Source of the DNA: Trachythela sp. YZ-2020
Taxonomy: Eukaryota; Cnidaria; Anthozoa; Malacalcyonacea; Clavulariidae
Reading direction: 5' to 3'
Length of the DNA: 64,000 bases
Assembly (NCBI GenBank): GCA_016169945.1
Contig: JADLSH010000373.1
Coordinates: 1,674,001-1,738,000, forward strand
Shown one piece after another: positions 12,241 to 24,302 of this stretch. The position numbers were made by a program, and so were the translations under genes. Numbering within the stretch: the first letter of the stretch is position 1; each line of letters starts with the position of its first letter. The notes under the pieces were generated by a model, which was not told the origin of the DNA, did no database searches, and was given only the letters and a program-made list of their open reading frames with translations.

Positions 12241-14584
12241 GTATTTAATTTTACTATAAAAACAATTACATTTGGATAAATCATCTTGAAAAGTCGGCTA
12301 TTTCTTGAGGAAAAAAACACATTTTTGAACTCAAACACATTTTTGAGTGTGTAAAGTAACCCTTCTAGTGGTTTGCATCGTCAATCGTGGAATATAGACG
12401 AAGGAATGGATTTAAATGCGATTTCAAAGTCGATCGTGGAGACGACCATGACACTTCCAGTAACTTATGTCTATAAATTCTGGGACATAGATGCCTCTTC
12501 TGGCGAACCAATTGCTTATAAAATTCTTTCGTATAGTATCAAATAAAGAAAGAAGAAATAAATGAACGAATGCAAGGGTTAAAAGTTTGTTGGAATGGAA
12601 CTTAAACCTTTTACTGCATTGTATAGTCTTCATGCCTTCATGGACATGGGAATCGGTTGCATTTCATTTCTGATTTCTACACCTGCTTTAAAGTTGGTTC
12701 TCACTTTAGCAAGGAAGCTTGTTTCCCTACAAATTTTACATCCAAATTTACCCAAAATTTGGACATTTTCAAGAATAATAACTGGTTAACTGCAACTGGC
12801 CAACCCACAATCTAATGAAATTGGCCCCCATGTATATTCTCACAGAACCTTTCATAGGAAGATTGGTTGACAGATTGTCATCTTTGTCCATGTAAATGAA
12901 AGATGATCAATACACAGATATCATAAACTGGATATATAGATATATGGAATTATTGTGACAACACTAAACATTAATTGCCACATAAATAGGCTTAGAATAA
13001 TATTCATCTTTTGAGAATGTTTTAGTGGGGAAACATATCTAATTTAATAAATAAGCCATAAGGCCAGTATGTGATCTGTAAAACATCATACTTTCTATGA
13101 CAGTAGCTTTGCCTGTGTGGGCAGAGCAAACATGCTTCAACTTTCACATTAGATGTCTGGTGTGAGAGTGATGTTTGCTTTACTCAGTGTACACACATCC
13201 AACTTTCTTGGCATGCCCACATAGCTGATTTAAGTGACTCAGAAAGGTGCTTCTCTGTGCAAGTAAAATGACTTTCTCTCCATGGAGGGAAATGGATGTT
13301 GACCCCCTCCCCTACCAGATGTCCTTGCACATTTTATAAGTGGAATCTCTCCTTCCAGATGGGTAAAGTTCCTCCATAGTGGGAGTCTGGCTCTTTTCTA
13401 GGTAACCCATTACCCAAAAAGCAGCTAAGGTTTAGCCGATCCAATCAAGCGTAGTTAACCCATTAATTGGCAGTACTCTACCACTGATGAGTAAAATTTG
13501 CCAATTTATGGGTTAAGCCAATCAAGGGGCTGAGCTATTAAAAGTGCACTTGCCCCCAAGACACAGTAGAGTCACAATACAACATATATTGATAAAGATG
13601 TTTAATAAATATTTAATTAAAAATGTTAATTCATCTTTCACTGATGGTTCCAGTTTACTTCACTGATAATCTAGATGAAATGACAAACAAATAGTTTAAT
13701 GGGCTATACAATTATGAAGTGTATATCTCTATTTTTCTTAGCCTCCCTAAGGTTCTTCAACATAGGTGGCTAACAAACCAAGGCCTAACTGCAGAAATGC
13801 CTGATACTCAGGTTAAGGTGGTTCCACTAGTGGGACAGTGCAGCACTTGGTGATCAACTTTGTGCCAAATACATGTATCAATCAAACATATAGCATCAGT
13901 ATCTCACTGTCATATAAAACATTTGACATTGACCACATGTGTAGGATAATACAAGACACTGAAAGTCCACATATAAAGTAGGTTGAAATCTAAAAGTAGA
14001 ATGGCCTATTAATTTATATTAGTTAAATACCATAAAGGCATTAAAGTTGTGATAATTTTCACATTGAAACATATATGATATATTATTCTATAACAGCAGT
14101 ATGTAATCTCTCAGAGGTAAAAGCACTTCAATCGATTTGTGTGCCAACAAACACCGTTGTACACCGTTGTATACTTAGCAAATAATATGCACATTTAGGT
14201 GGCATGATTCAACGTTAAATATCCAAAGTTCATACGCCGAATAGACATCATTGCATTTGTTAAAATCACAGCTTACCTGTATGTTGATTCCTGTCCTATG
14301 TTGGGACAACTGGGTACATTTGTCTTTGTTTATAGGTCGATAACTATGGCCTGTATTTGCCACCAAATGTCTCAGATCGATGAGTTTCGTGTCCTCTTTC
14401 TATCGGTTTAAAGCCGTAGTAGGTGATTTATCATCCAAAAAGGTGTCAGATAGCTAGATATATTACTGTTGGTACTTTCTGTGTAATATCACGCACAAAC
14501 GAAACATCGTTTAGACAAAATATGCAAAAAAACACAATACATCGATATCTTCGCCATACATTTCTTAGTTGTTTATCAAAGTTG
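12241..14584. other. gene-poor stretch
   Basis: About 2.3 kb with no ORF I can assign. It includes a second copy of the GGCAGTACTCTACCACTGA repeat near 13470. Otherwise nothing recognisable. Confidence 0.4.
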
Positions 14585-14905
14585 GGTTCCTGGGATCCAG
14601 GCCCTTGGTGATATTTTGGTCGCGCTACTTTTTCAGAAATGCCAAAATTTGCCTGTTTGAGCCTTTATATCTCTGAAACTAAAAGTCTAAGCCAAAAACT
14701 AATCTAGAACTTACTAACTAACTTTTCATGCCTTATCCGAATCAATAAAAACCCATTTTGGGTTTATAAGCACTTTAAACTTTTATTGCTATAAGTATAG
14801 AATTTTAATACAGCGCGCCAGTAATTTTTAAATTCCTGTGATAAAGAAGCACGCAATGACGTCAAAAATGAGGGCGCTGACCAAATTCGCGTCTGCATGG
14901 GAAAG
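14585..14905. repeat. left part of the target copy interrupted by the 12-kb transposon
   Basis: 14585-14790 matches 12068-12240 inverted; 14848-14905 matches 7653-7710 inverted and ends in GGGAAAG. Its continuation is found after the 12-kb element at 26985-27156, so the two are halves of one repeat copy. The join is shown intact at 7645-7660. Confidence 0.75.
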
Positions 14906-15346
14906 TACGGTGGCCCACAACGGCAACACAGATATATAAATTTAGTTGCAGAAGTATATATGGATTCATTAATATATTAAAAATGCAGATATACATTTCC
15001 ACTACAGAGATATATATTTCTACTACACAGATATATATTTCCACTACACAGATATATATTTCCACTACACAGATATATATTTCCACTACGCAGATATATA
15101 TTTCCACTACACAGATATATATTTCCACTACACAGATATATATAGTTCACTACACAGATATATATATACTACACAGATATATATTTCCACTACACAGATA
15201 TATATTTCCACTACAGAGATATATATAATATATTGACACCACATGAACGATAATCATGTCAGTTTGAGCGATGGAAAAAAGAGCCCTAAACCACGTGCAA
15301 ACAACATCGTCAAAATGGCCGCCTGTTCAAGTGGCGTGAAGTTCTG
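14906..15346 (+). repeat. left terminal inverted repeat of the 12-kb element
   Basis: Contains, in order, the conserved ~100-bp tip, an array of 21-bp tandem units, the block ATAATCATGTCAGTTTGAGC, and ATGGCCGCCTGTTCAAGTGG at 15315, equal to the start of the HECT gene in the right TIR. This left copy is uninterrupted and shows the empty site of the LINE that split the right copy. Confidence 0.85.
14990..15230. repeat. 21-bp tandem repeat array (left TIR)
   Basis: About eleven copies of a 21-bp unit, CCACTACACAGATATATATT plus one T, with point changes. Because 21 is divisible by three, open frames run through it on both strands, producing spurious heptapeptide repeats (QIYISTT, VVEIYIC). A shorter inverted array (~5-6 units) lies at 26785-26905 in the right TIR. 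Confidence 0.9.
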
Positions 15347-15413
15347 CATCAATTGTCTATAAATGACTAAATGTCTACATCAATTGTGGGTTTTTCCGTT
15401 TTTGTTTGAAACT

Positions 15414-16571
15414 ATGGCTATGGCCGCAACAAGTTCGTCCGATTCAGATTCCTTTGAAGATTAACAAGATTTGATAGAATACTATTTTTCAAGAGGATTT
15501 CAGTATAAAAGCATAATCGACTTTCTGTCTAAAAAGCATGGAATCAACATTTCTGAACGAACGTTATGAAATCGTTTGAAGGAATTTGGCCTACAAAGGA
15601 GATCGCCGGTTTTTTATGCCAATGAAATACGTTGAGTTATACAAGATAAATTAAATGGTCCAGGCAATATGGGAGGATACAAAACGATGTGGCATGCTCT
15701 TAGAACTGAGGGACATCAAGTTCCAAGGCGTATTGTTGAAGAATTTATGAGAGAACTGGACCCTGAGGGTTGTGAAACCAGGCGTGCAAAACGCTTACGC
15801 AGACGAACGTATCGAGTACCAGGCCCTAATTACTGCTGGCATACAGACGGTTACGATAAGTTGAAGCCATACAGGTTTCCGATACACGGGTGTATCGATG
15901 GATGGAGTCGAAAAATTATATGGCTGCGTGTCGCAAGGTCTAATAACAAACCAGAGATCCCGGCATCGTTTTACGTACAAAGTGTAGAGACATATGGCTG
16001 TCCAGTAAAATTACGTAGTGACTACGTAGGGATTATGGCAGCAATGCAGTGCGAGTTTCGTTCCTGCGCCGATGCGCATTTTTACGGCACATCACCTGCC
16101 AACCAGAGGATCGAGGCCTGGTGGTCCCAGTTCCGAAAAAACCGTTCTACGTGGTGGATGAATTACTTCAAGGATTTGTGCGAGAGGAATCTGTTCAATC
16201 CAGATAACCATCTTGAAAACGAGTGTCTTTGGTGCTGTTTCTCAGATGTCCTTCAGAATGACCTCGACTATGTAAGACAGCAGTGGAACACCCATCGAAT
16301 CTGAGATTCCAAACATGACACAATCCCCGGCATTCCGGACGAGTTATTTTATTTTCCTGAGAAAAAAGGGGGCATAGAGAATTTAAATCTTCCAATTTCC
16401 GCTCAACAAGTACATTTTGTACAGGAGAATCTTTTACAATTTAACGAAGAGGAAAATATCATGCAGGATTACTTTAACTATATTTTCGAAAACAGTGGAC
16501 TTCAACAGCCAACAAATTGGGAAGAGGCTGAACAGTTGTACTTCACCCTTATGGCAATTGCTAGGAGATAA
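15414..16571 (+). pseudogene. integrase-core (DDE, rve-like) transposase, four in-frame stops
   Basis: A single uninterrupted frame of 386 codons, with no shifts but four premature stops (TAA ~15462, TGA ~15572, TGA ~15629, TGA 16302-16304). The N-terminus is acidic/serine-rich, then an HTH region ('FSRGFQYKSIIDFLSKKHGI'). The core reads 'GPNYCWHTDGYDKLKPY' (first catalytic Asp), 'HGCIDGWSRKIIWLRV', 'SDYVGIMAAMQCEF' (second Asp region) and 'GTSPANQRIEAWWSQFRK' (Glu). After the 16302 stop the same frame continues with 'TIPGIPDELFYFPEK', normal for the family. Stops without frameshifts suggest recent inactivation by C-to-T-type changes. A 15-codon upstream ORF from the TIR precedes it (15315-15362). 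Confidence 0.85.
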
Positions 16572-17404
16572 TGACTTTACTGTAAAATAGTCTTCAAAAT
16601 TTACATTATTTTGTTGCCCTAATTTTTTGCAAATACCTTTTGGCAACACCAAATATGTAACATCTATAATATATCTATAAAATTGTACTGAGGGATATTT
16701 TCAAGCATTTAGGTCTACTACCGCTTTTCGGAAAACAGAAGATTGAGTTTCTAAATATTCTGTATAGTTCATGCTTCCCCAGAAAATTTTGAATTTCAGA
16801 AGTCCCAGAACGCATTTCCGGCGATTCCTGCATGGAATTGGTCCTCGTTACAGTCGTCGTTCTCTCTTGAGTATGGAAAGTATTACCTGGAATCGAATAT
16901 TTTCTTCCTTTTACAGCTTAATTTCGTCCGGATAAATTGATTTGGGAAAAATAATAATTTACGTAGGAAAATTGAGTTTCAAAACTCAATTGAAGATTGA
17001 GTATTTTTGCCGTATACCGGTAGTACTGGTACTGTTAGCATTTCAAAATACGAACTCGGCCACCGTACGTATTTGCCATTGATCTATGACATTTGCCATT
17101 GTAAATAATAACAAATTCAATAACACTTTTATTTTAAGCTTCAATGTATGTTCAAATAAGTGGACTCCATATATTATGAACAATGAACACTTATATTTAT
17201 ATGCAATTTATATTTATATGCAACAAGATGGGAATATGTAAAATGTTCAAAAAATTAGTAAAATGTTCAAAGATTTATAATGTTCGAAAGTAAAATGTTC
17301 AAAAATTTAGTGTTAGAGAAATCAGCAACTTTATACAATACTCATTCACAATGGGTAGACCAATTCATGACTGTCTAGTTTATACACCCTGTAGGAAAGT
17401 TCCA
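16572..17404. other. non-coding centre between the convergent genes
   Basis: AT-rich sequence between the transposase end and the HECT gene end. No ORF supported. Short direct copies of AAAATGTTCAAA occur at 17240-17300. Confidence 0.5.
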
Positions 17405-18309
17405 TTAAACCAGTAAGATTTGCGGTGAGCCGATTATGCCTGTCGTCATTTCGGTTTTGAAGTCGCCAAGATCACAATAGGTAGCAGTGGGCAACAAAAT
17501 GGTGGGACCACATGTACGTGCTTGCGGCAACCTTGACTCTTTTGATGGCACCATACCATCTGAAGATGGCTGTTTGGGATCTATGAACATTATCATCGGT
17601 ACGTTATTTGCTTCCCATCCAACATTGGTTTTTGCTCAGAACCACTTGCAAAGCGAAGAATGTCCTTTGTTTCGACTGTGGATCCTGGCTCTGTGACAAA
17701 AAAGTATATTCATATTAAAATGCTATGCAGTATACCCTACAGATTAGGTCTTAGTAAATAACAACACAACCAATACAAGACAACATTGTAATTACTGTAA
17801 TATAAGGATACTGAAAAACCAACATCATTCACAACATCTGCCAGGAATTTGAGAAATGTTCTTAAAACTTGACGAATTTTTTACTTCAGGTACTACACTG
17901 CAGACTATAATATTGTTAATATATAAGCATTATCAAAGTAATATAATAACGACAATGGTATAACCTGAAGTGCTTCTGACAAAAGATAACCACAGTTCAT
18001 AGACATCTTCTTCTTTCTCCCTTCTGTTGGTTCCAACGTCACTGAACTGTGGCAGAAAGGTTCTGATTAAATAATCAGCGCAAACATCGTCCTGCTGAGC
18101 TTCACCATATACAAACACAGGGCGGAATGATGGAGCATACATCTTGATTAGCTCCAACAGTTTGAAATGTGCCAAGCCCTGGCAGAATTCTTCCAGCTCA
18201 CTTCTACATAAAGGAGTATAATGTATTAATGTAAACAATAATTTTGTCTTCATAAATATAGAAATCAATAATATTATATGTCAAAGTGCCAAATCAGACT
18301 AATCATAGT

Positions 18310-19535
18310 TAGAGTACATTAGAGTAAATACAGCGGTTGACTGTTGTGTAAAACTACCTGAAAAATACAATGAGAACTTCGACGTGTCGAGCGAAGGCCC
18401 TTCGTCTGGAAGTTAGTAGAATGGGTCGGGGGAAAACATGTGCTTTTATAGTGAATACAAAAGCGATCACGTGATAAAATAAACCAATCAGATGGATTTA
18501 ATCAAAACAAACTATAAACAAAATATGGAAATCACATCACAAAATATATTAGCATATAAGGAGCAGCGAACAAAGATAACAAAGCAAGAAAGACAGAAAA
18601 CAAGGAACAAAGTATTAGATCAGGTGAGATGTAGAGTATCTGCTGATGGCAGGCATAAGCAGATAGGAGTTAAATGTAAGAGAGGCGCTCATTAATGCCA
18701 AGAGGATGAATGGTGCCAAGTTGGGAAATGAGACGCATTTCTTGCCTTTTGCGGCTATCATTACTACCAGAAATGGGACACAGAGCTCGAATTTTCATAT
18801 CTGAAACACTGTGATTGCCAGTGTTGAAATGTCTGGCAACAGGTTGTTTAGCATCATTGTTTACGACAGCACGACGATGCTCACCAAACCTTATCCTTAA
18901 ATATCTACCAATTTCACCAATATAGAGCATCCCACATTTACTGCATGAAATACAGTAGATGAGATGAGAGGAGGTGCACATGAAATGGTGCTTAATGGTG
19001 TACTTAGATTTTGGTGCCGAAATTGTAGTGGAAGAATCTATATACTTACAGGTTTTACACAGCTTCACACCACAAGGAAACGTGCCATTAGGTGATGACG
19101 AGTCCTGTGGTAGAGAGCTGTGGACTAGGGTTTCACGGATATTTTTACTATGTCGAAACAAGACTAAGGGATTATTGGTGAAAATGGAAGATGTTTCAGG
19201 GTCGTTTTTCAAGATATGAATATTCTTCCTAATGACATCCCTTACTTTGAAATTGAAGGGATGGTAACCGAGAACTAGGGGTATTTTGTTGTTGGGAACA
19301 TTAGACACATGGTCTCAAAGGGTTTCAGATCAGGGAATATTGGAGGCCTTCGAAAAGGCAGTATCTAAGAGAGGGGTTGGATAACCACGTTGGACAAAAA
19401 AGTTTCTCATTTCCTGACTTTTGGTATGGAAGTCCTCATCTTCACTGCAAATGCGGCGGCGAAGGAACTGAGAGAAGGGAATGGACCTTTTAGTGTGGTT
19501 GGGGTGGGAAGAAGTAAAGAGAAGATAGCTATGGA
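18310..19535 (-). mobile_element. 5'-truncated Penelope-like element with GIY-YIG endonuclease
   Basis: Minus strand. 19535-19320 holds the end of the RT domain ('SYLLFTSSHPNHTKRSIPFS', 'RRICSEDEDF', 'FFVQRGYPTPLLD') with stops and a frame change. 19308-18670 encodes the C-terminal module: 'GYHPFNFKVRDVI', a Cys-rich linker (CGVKLCKTCKY), and the GIY-YIG core 'SCSKCGMLYIGEIGRYLRIR' with 'FGEHRRAV' and 'ARHFNTGNHS'. This RT + GIY-YIG order defines Penelope elements; here nearly all of the RT is missing. The 3' terminal segment at 18310-18430 recurs inverted at 48290-48400. It interrupts the HECT coding exon after 'VIGKCRYSND'. Confidence 0.85.
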
Positions 19536-21149
19536 GTCATTAGAGTACCTGCATTTACCAATCACCAAATGCTTGATAACATAGTCCACAATAGCTTTGA
19601 TATCTTTCAATTTGAGTGACAGGTTTTGGTAACCCGCGTCGTACATCAGTTCGGTTACTGCCTCTTCCTGCAAGGTCTTCCGTAAGACCACTTCGCTGTC
19701 AATTTCCAGAAGCTAGAAGGAATAAAATGATGCACATTTCATGTGTTTGGACAAACCCGTGGCCCAAAAATCATACCAGAAAAACCTTTTACTGACTTTT
19801 TTGAAATATGTTTACAGTACTGTGAGTGGTACGTACTGATCATAAAATTTATACTGCATCTATTGTTGGCAAATAAGTGCTAACAGTGTGCTAATTATAC
19901 TTCATAAAAATTGTTCTGCTTGCTAAAATGCTTAAAATTATATAAAATTAAATGTACCAGTTACGCAAGCTTGACGCAAGTGCTAATGAAGGAAAAAGGC
20001 CAGTAAGTAAAATCCTGTCCAGTCCAGTAAATAAAATTTTGTTCACCCACTACGATGACTGATACATACAATGATTTTGCCAATCTGCATATATAAATGT
20101 GTGCAAACGCTCTCCTTCTTAAGGATGTCTCTATGTGGAGCATAGGGAACTTCCTCCATGGATGGCTTTGTCTTATCATACCCAATTGTTATATAATCGT
20201 AAATGGACGGTGAAAGCACAGACGGTGGATCTCCTCCAAAGATTAATGAAACACCAAACGCCCGTCCTGCCATGTAATATTCATGGCTATTCAGCTTACT
20301 GGCATTATGCGTCAATATATATTCTCCTTCATTAGCAGTTTCTTGAAAGCAACCTGAGTATTGCACCACATTATTCCTAAGTAACCTTAGGAACTCTCGT
20401 TTTGGTCCTTGGTCATCTACTGTTTTCATGCTATCACTAAACTTTATCTATGAACACAAACATTAAATAGCATTATTATGTAGCCTTGTGTGATAATGTG
20501 CAAACTTTGCAGGGATATACAGTACGTTTTGCATTTTACAATTACAGTTTTCCAGTAAACCTTGCATTTTACTCACTTTAAGGCAATGGCTTTTAATTTC
20601 TTCATCTTAATGGCTAAATCTAGAATTTTATCAAAGCTGAGGATGTTTATTACACATCTTCCATGGCTATATACCGGTAGTAAGAAAGTTTCCTCTCTGT
20701 AAACATTTAGTGATGAGTAAAAAGATACTAGAAAATACCTCGAAATCCATTGTGTCATTTGTGTAACAAAGCTTTTCCATGGTTTCGATCTTCGAATGAC
20801 AAACACAACCGATTTTGTCAATGATACGACTGAGCTAACATGGTTCCTTAATAATGTAGCTACATCAAGCACGTCATTTATACATACAGGACCATCATCC
20901 CTATTAATTGAAAACAAATAATTTGGTGATGTATACACAATCCAAAAAAGGTTGTCCTTTTGAAATCTAAAATATAAACTCTAAAATCAGATAATTTTAT
21001 ACCTTGTCATAGAATAATAGCACAATGCAAAGCAAGGATATGTAAACAGCTAATTAAAAAAAGGTTGTCTCTTTGAATTCTAAAATATAAAATATGAAAC
21101 CAAAATGCCTTCTTCACATGCTCACTGAAGAAGTGCGTACAAGATTTTC

Positions 21150-21220
21150 GATTATATATCAAGTGATGTGTACTGTACTCTACTGTACACTGTATTGTAC
21201 ACTGTACTGTACACAAGACA
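21150..21220. repeat. GTACACTGTA-type simple repeat
   Basis: Degenerate tandem of TACTGTACACTGTATTGTACAC, self-complementary in part. Lies in a HECT intron. Confidence 0.6.
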
Positions 21221-21254
21221 ATTTATTTAGTACTTACAAGAAATTAACTATTTT

Positions 21255-22010
21255 AAATATAGTCCCCGAGCCGGCGCGAAGCGCCATGCGAGGGTATACT
21301 AATTCCACTCGGATATTTACACCCGGGTATGTGAAAACATTGTGGAATGCAAAGTTGTCCGCCATTTTTTTTGTCATGGACCCGACGGTTTTATAAGTTA
21401 TGCGCATGCGCGAGTTCAAGCCGAGAGAAGACTTCCTTTTTGCAAACTTTTTTCAAAAATAGTTTTGCACTCATTTTATAAGCAAGTCTCTATGTAAGTA
21501 AGTTTATATGTTAAAGGACATTGGCAACGAAAATTTTTATTGCCTATATATTTCAGGCCTTACCTACGGAATACTTAATTTCGCATTTTCGCTTGTCTGC
21601 TGCATTTAGTTCTACTGCATTTAGTTCTTGAGAAAATTATGAAAATGTTCGGCAGTTGTCCGCCATTTTGAAAAAATCCTGATATGCTAATTTATGCATG
21701 AATCATTTTGTGACGTCATTAGTAGGGTTCCGCAAATATAACAATATAAGATCAGTATCGCATTTAACGCGTTCTAAGAACATTTTGTCAAAAGATGGTC
21801 CACTAAGATTAAATAAGCCAATAAAAATTTTCGTTGCCAATGTCCTTTTAAGTCTCCAAAACAAGGTAAATGAAAATTATTTAGAGGACAAATTAACCAG
21901 AGGAAAAACAGTCGAAGACCAAAAAAGGAGCGCGTTTCAAATGGGCAAGTGTCTATTTTGCATGCTTGCTTTGCCGATTTATAGCATGCAGAATAGTTTG
22001 TGAATTTGAA
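21255..22010. repeat. dispersed non-autonomous repeat, copy A
   Basis: Shares long blocks in the same orientation with 39745-40290: GAGGGTA(TA)CTAATTC, CTCGGATATTTACACCC, AAGTTATGCGCATGCGCGAG, AGTCTCCAAAACAAG and the GCATACTTG-like end. It sits in an intron of the HECT gene, so it entered after or with the 12-kb element. Likely a MITE-type family; copy B is shorter by internal deletion. Confidence 0.65.
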
Positions 22011-22712
22011 AATGTGTAGAGCATTCTGTGTGATCAATACAACATTGATTGATCTTAAGAGTATTTTAGTATTGATTCAAATACGTTATAGAAAAATATA
22101 TTGCCACCAAAAACAACTTGCTGTTTGTATGCCTTCGGGTTTGTTCGAAAACATATTTACTCAGAACCCTTTTTCTTTTGCCAAACAATTCGGTTGCCAG
22201 CAGTTTTAATTTACAAGTTCCCATTTGCTTTTCTTGAACATCACAAGTTTTGGCACATCTAATGCCTGCAGACTCAGTGTATTACTAACAAACATTGTTT
22301 TTGAAAGCTGTAAAACAACAACTTTGCTTTGGCTTCATTTTTCTATTTTCATGTTTTGTTAGGATCTTCTGCAATACGCATGCGTTGACGATTGTTTTTC
22401 AACTTAAAAAAAATGATTGGCTGCCATAAGTCTAATTTTGTTCTCAAATTTAATTATTCAAGCACTGCCTAAAATTCCAAAATTTATGGCTTATAATGAG
22501 CAAATTTAATTTTATATGTTCTATTTATCATTTGTTTGGTCTATATAAACGGTTTTGATCAAGTATTATTGTATCTCGGAACTTTCTAAAATGCTCAAAT
22601 TCATGTCTGAACATGTTTCAGTTGCTTCATGTTCTGACGTACGCTTTTCAGCCAATCAAAAACGTTCTTATATTAGATATATATTTTAACAGATTTATTC
22701 TTGGGTTAAATG

Positions 22713-22862
22713 TCTTAACCCAGGGTTAACTAATCGCACCGCTAACCGACCTTTGAGCAACGCCAAATTAACCCAGGATTAGCTAACCCAGGGTTAAGGA
22801 TTGTTAACCCTGGGTTAGCGCTAATCCTGGGTTAAGTTAACCGGCTTTTGAACAACCGGCCC
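22713..22862. repeat. palindromic MITE with TTAACCCAGGGTTAA arms
   Basis: The core is a near-perfect palindrome: arm 22768-22797 (TTAACCCAGGATTAGC...), 6-nt loop, arm 22804-22835. It is flanked by GGTTAACTAATCGCACCG... and GTTAACCGGCTTTTGAACAA. This resembles a hairpin repeat type seen in many animal genomes. Confidence 0.75.
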
Positions 22863-23918
22863 CAGGTCCACAGATGCTGTGTGACACAGCCTGTGCATGT
22901 CAACATCTTGTTCAGCATATCGAACTACATATCTCTGCCAAGTTTCATACTGGTATCACATTTTGCACGATTCTGCTAAATTTGGTAATAAGCTATGGCC
23001 ACTACATGGCTCAACTTACTTAGTTGCTTTCACATCATCTTTTGAAGTGGAGACAATCTTGGCTTCTGCTGCATTATCACCTTAATCAGCAAATCAAATA
23101 TTATCTTAGTTAGTACATTTTACAACAATGCAGGCCAATGACAGGGCTCAATATTTGCAGTATCCCGATATCCTACGTTTGGATACTAGATACTGTCAGC
23201 TCAGTATCTCAGACGGATAGTCTATTAAATATTATGAAATGACAATTGCGATTGGAGTGAATAGTAAAAATGCTAGTATCCACTTGGATACTGGGAAATA
23301 CTGGAGCCCTGAATTAGGTCATGCCCCTTGCAGCTAGTCAACAGTATGGCACTATATATTCTGGGCTTCTGGCAAACAATTGATTTATATATAAATATGA
23401 TTCATGCTGTATTTTATGTAGTACTCACCAAAATTACTTTACAAAAGACAGCATACAACTGTACATTGATATTTAGCATGCACTTTAACTTGTCATTGCT
23501 ATAATGCTGGTGTTAGACCCTACCGGACCTTATCATTTATTGTATTTTGCTCCAATGGCCTTGTTTTCATGTGGGTTGTTTCTTCATGTTTCATGCACAG
23601 ACTTGTGATTGGGCTCACAATCAACGAGAAACATATTTGTGCACAAAACATGGGGATATAACCTGCATGTGTGGCATTCTAAACCAGGCAAACATGGAAA
23701 TGAGGCCAATTAGCTAGCTAATTAGCTTACTAGGCTAATTTTTGTTATTTGTAGTTATATTAGCATTTGTATTGTATGTATGTAATCATGGGTGTATTAC
23801 CTTGTAGGGGACCTAGAGTCCTTTTTGTAATGTCACCTAACCCTTTGAGTAAAGTTTTTAAATGATTAAAAAATTAGGGTAAAATTCAATAAACAGTAAA
23901 ATCTATTACTATATACCA

Positions 23919-24302
23919 AGTGTCAAAGTTCATTTTTTTCGTGGCTTTTCATTGGACAAGAGGTCCACGCGTGGCGGTCGGAAAATTATATTGTTCCACG
24001 TAACCAATGGCAACGGGCAACAATACATTTATTGTTGACTGGTCAACGACAAAACCGGAAGTAAACAGCAATGGCAAAATTAAACAAAATCTTAAAATCC
24101 TTGTAATCAAACAGATTAAAATCTTTTTAATCGAAAAAAATTGTTGTTATTTTACCCTTAGTAAATAATAAATCACTTATTTACTGAAACCTTGGGAAAC
24201 AGTGTGTTTTGTTCTCGGGTCCACAAAACACACTGTTTCCCTCGTGTTTAATAAGAGTTAAATAGTAATCGTATAAGATGAATTTTCAACTTTTGACACT
24301 TA
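23919..24302. repeat. MITE with AAGTGTCAAA termini and internal hairpin
   Basis: The left end AAGTGTCAAAGTT and right end AACTTTTGACACTT are inverted copies. Inside, 24194-24212 (GGGAAACAGTGTGTTTTGT) pairs perfectly with 24223-24241 around a 10-nt loop. It lies in the first intron of the HECT gene. Confidence 0.6.

Noticed and set aside
14862..15228. Heptapeptide-repeat proteins (QIYISTT / VVEIYIC) on both strands
   Set aside because: They are translations of a 21-bp tandem DNA repeat in a terminal inverted repeat; both strands are open only because the unit length is a multiple of three.
14990..15230. CRISPR array
   Set aside because: Units are contiguous, with no unique spacers, and the context is eukaryotic.
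18670..19308. Free-standing GIY-YIG homing endonuclease
   Set aside because: The residues before it are the end of a Penelope RT, and the terminal sequence recurs at 48.3 kb, so it is the Penelope endonuclease module.
22713..22862. Interstitial telomeric repeat
   Set aside because: The TAACCC/GGGTTA motifs occur once per arm as palindromes, not as head-to-tail arrays.
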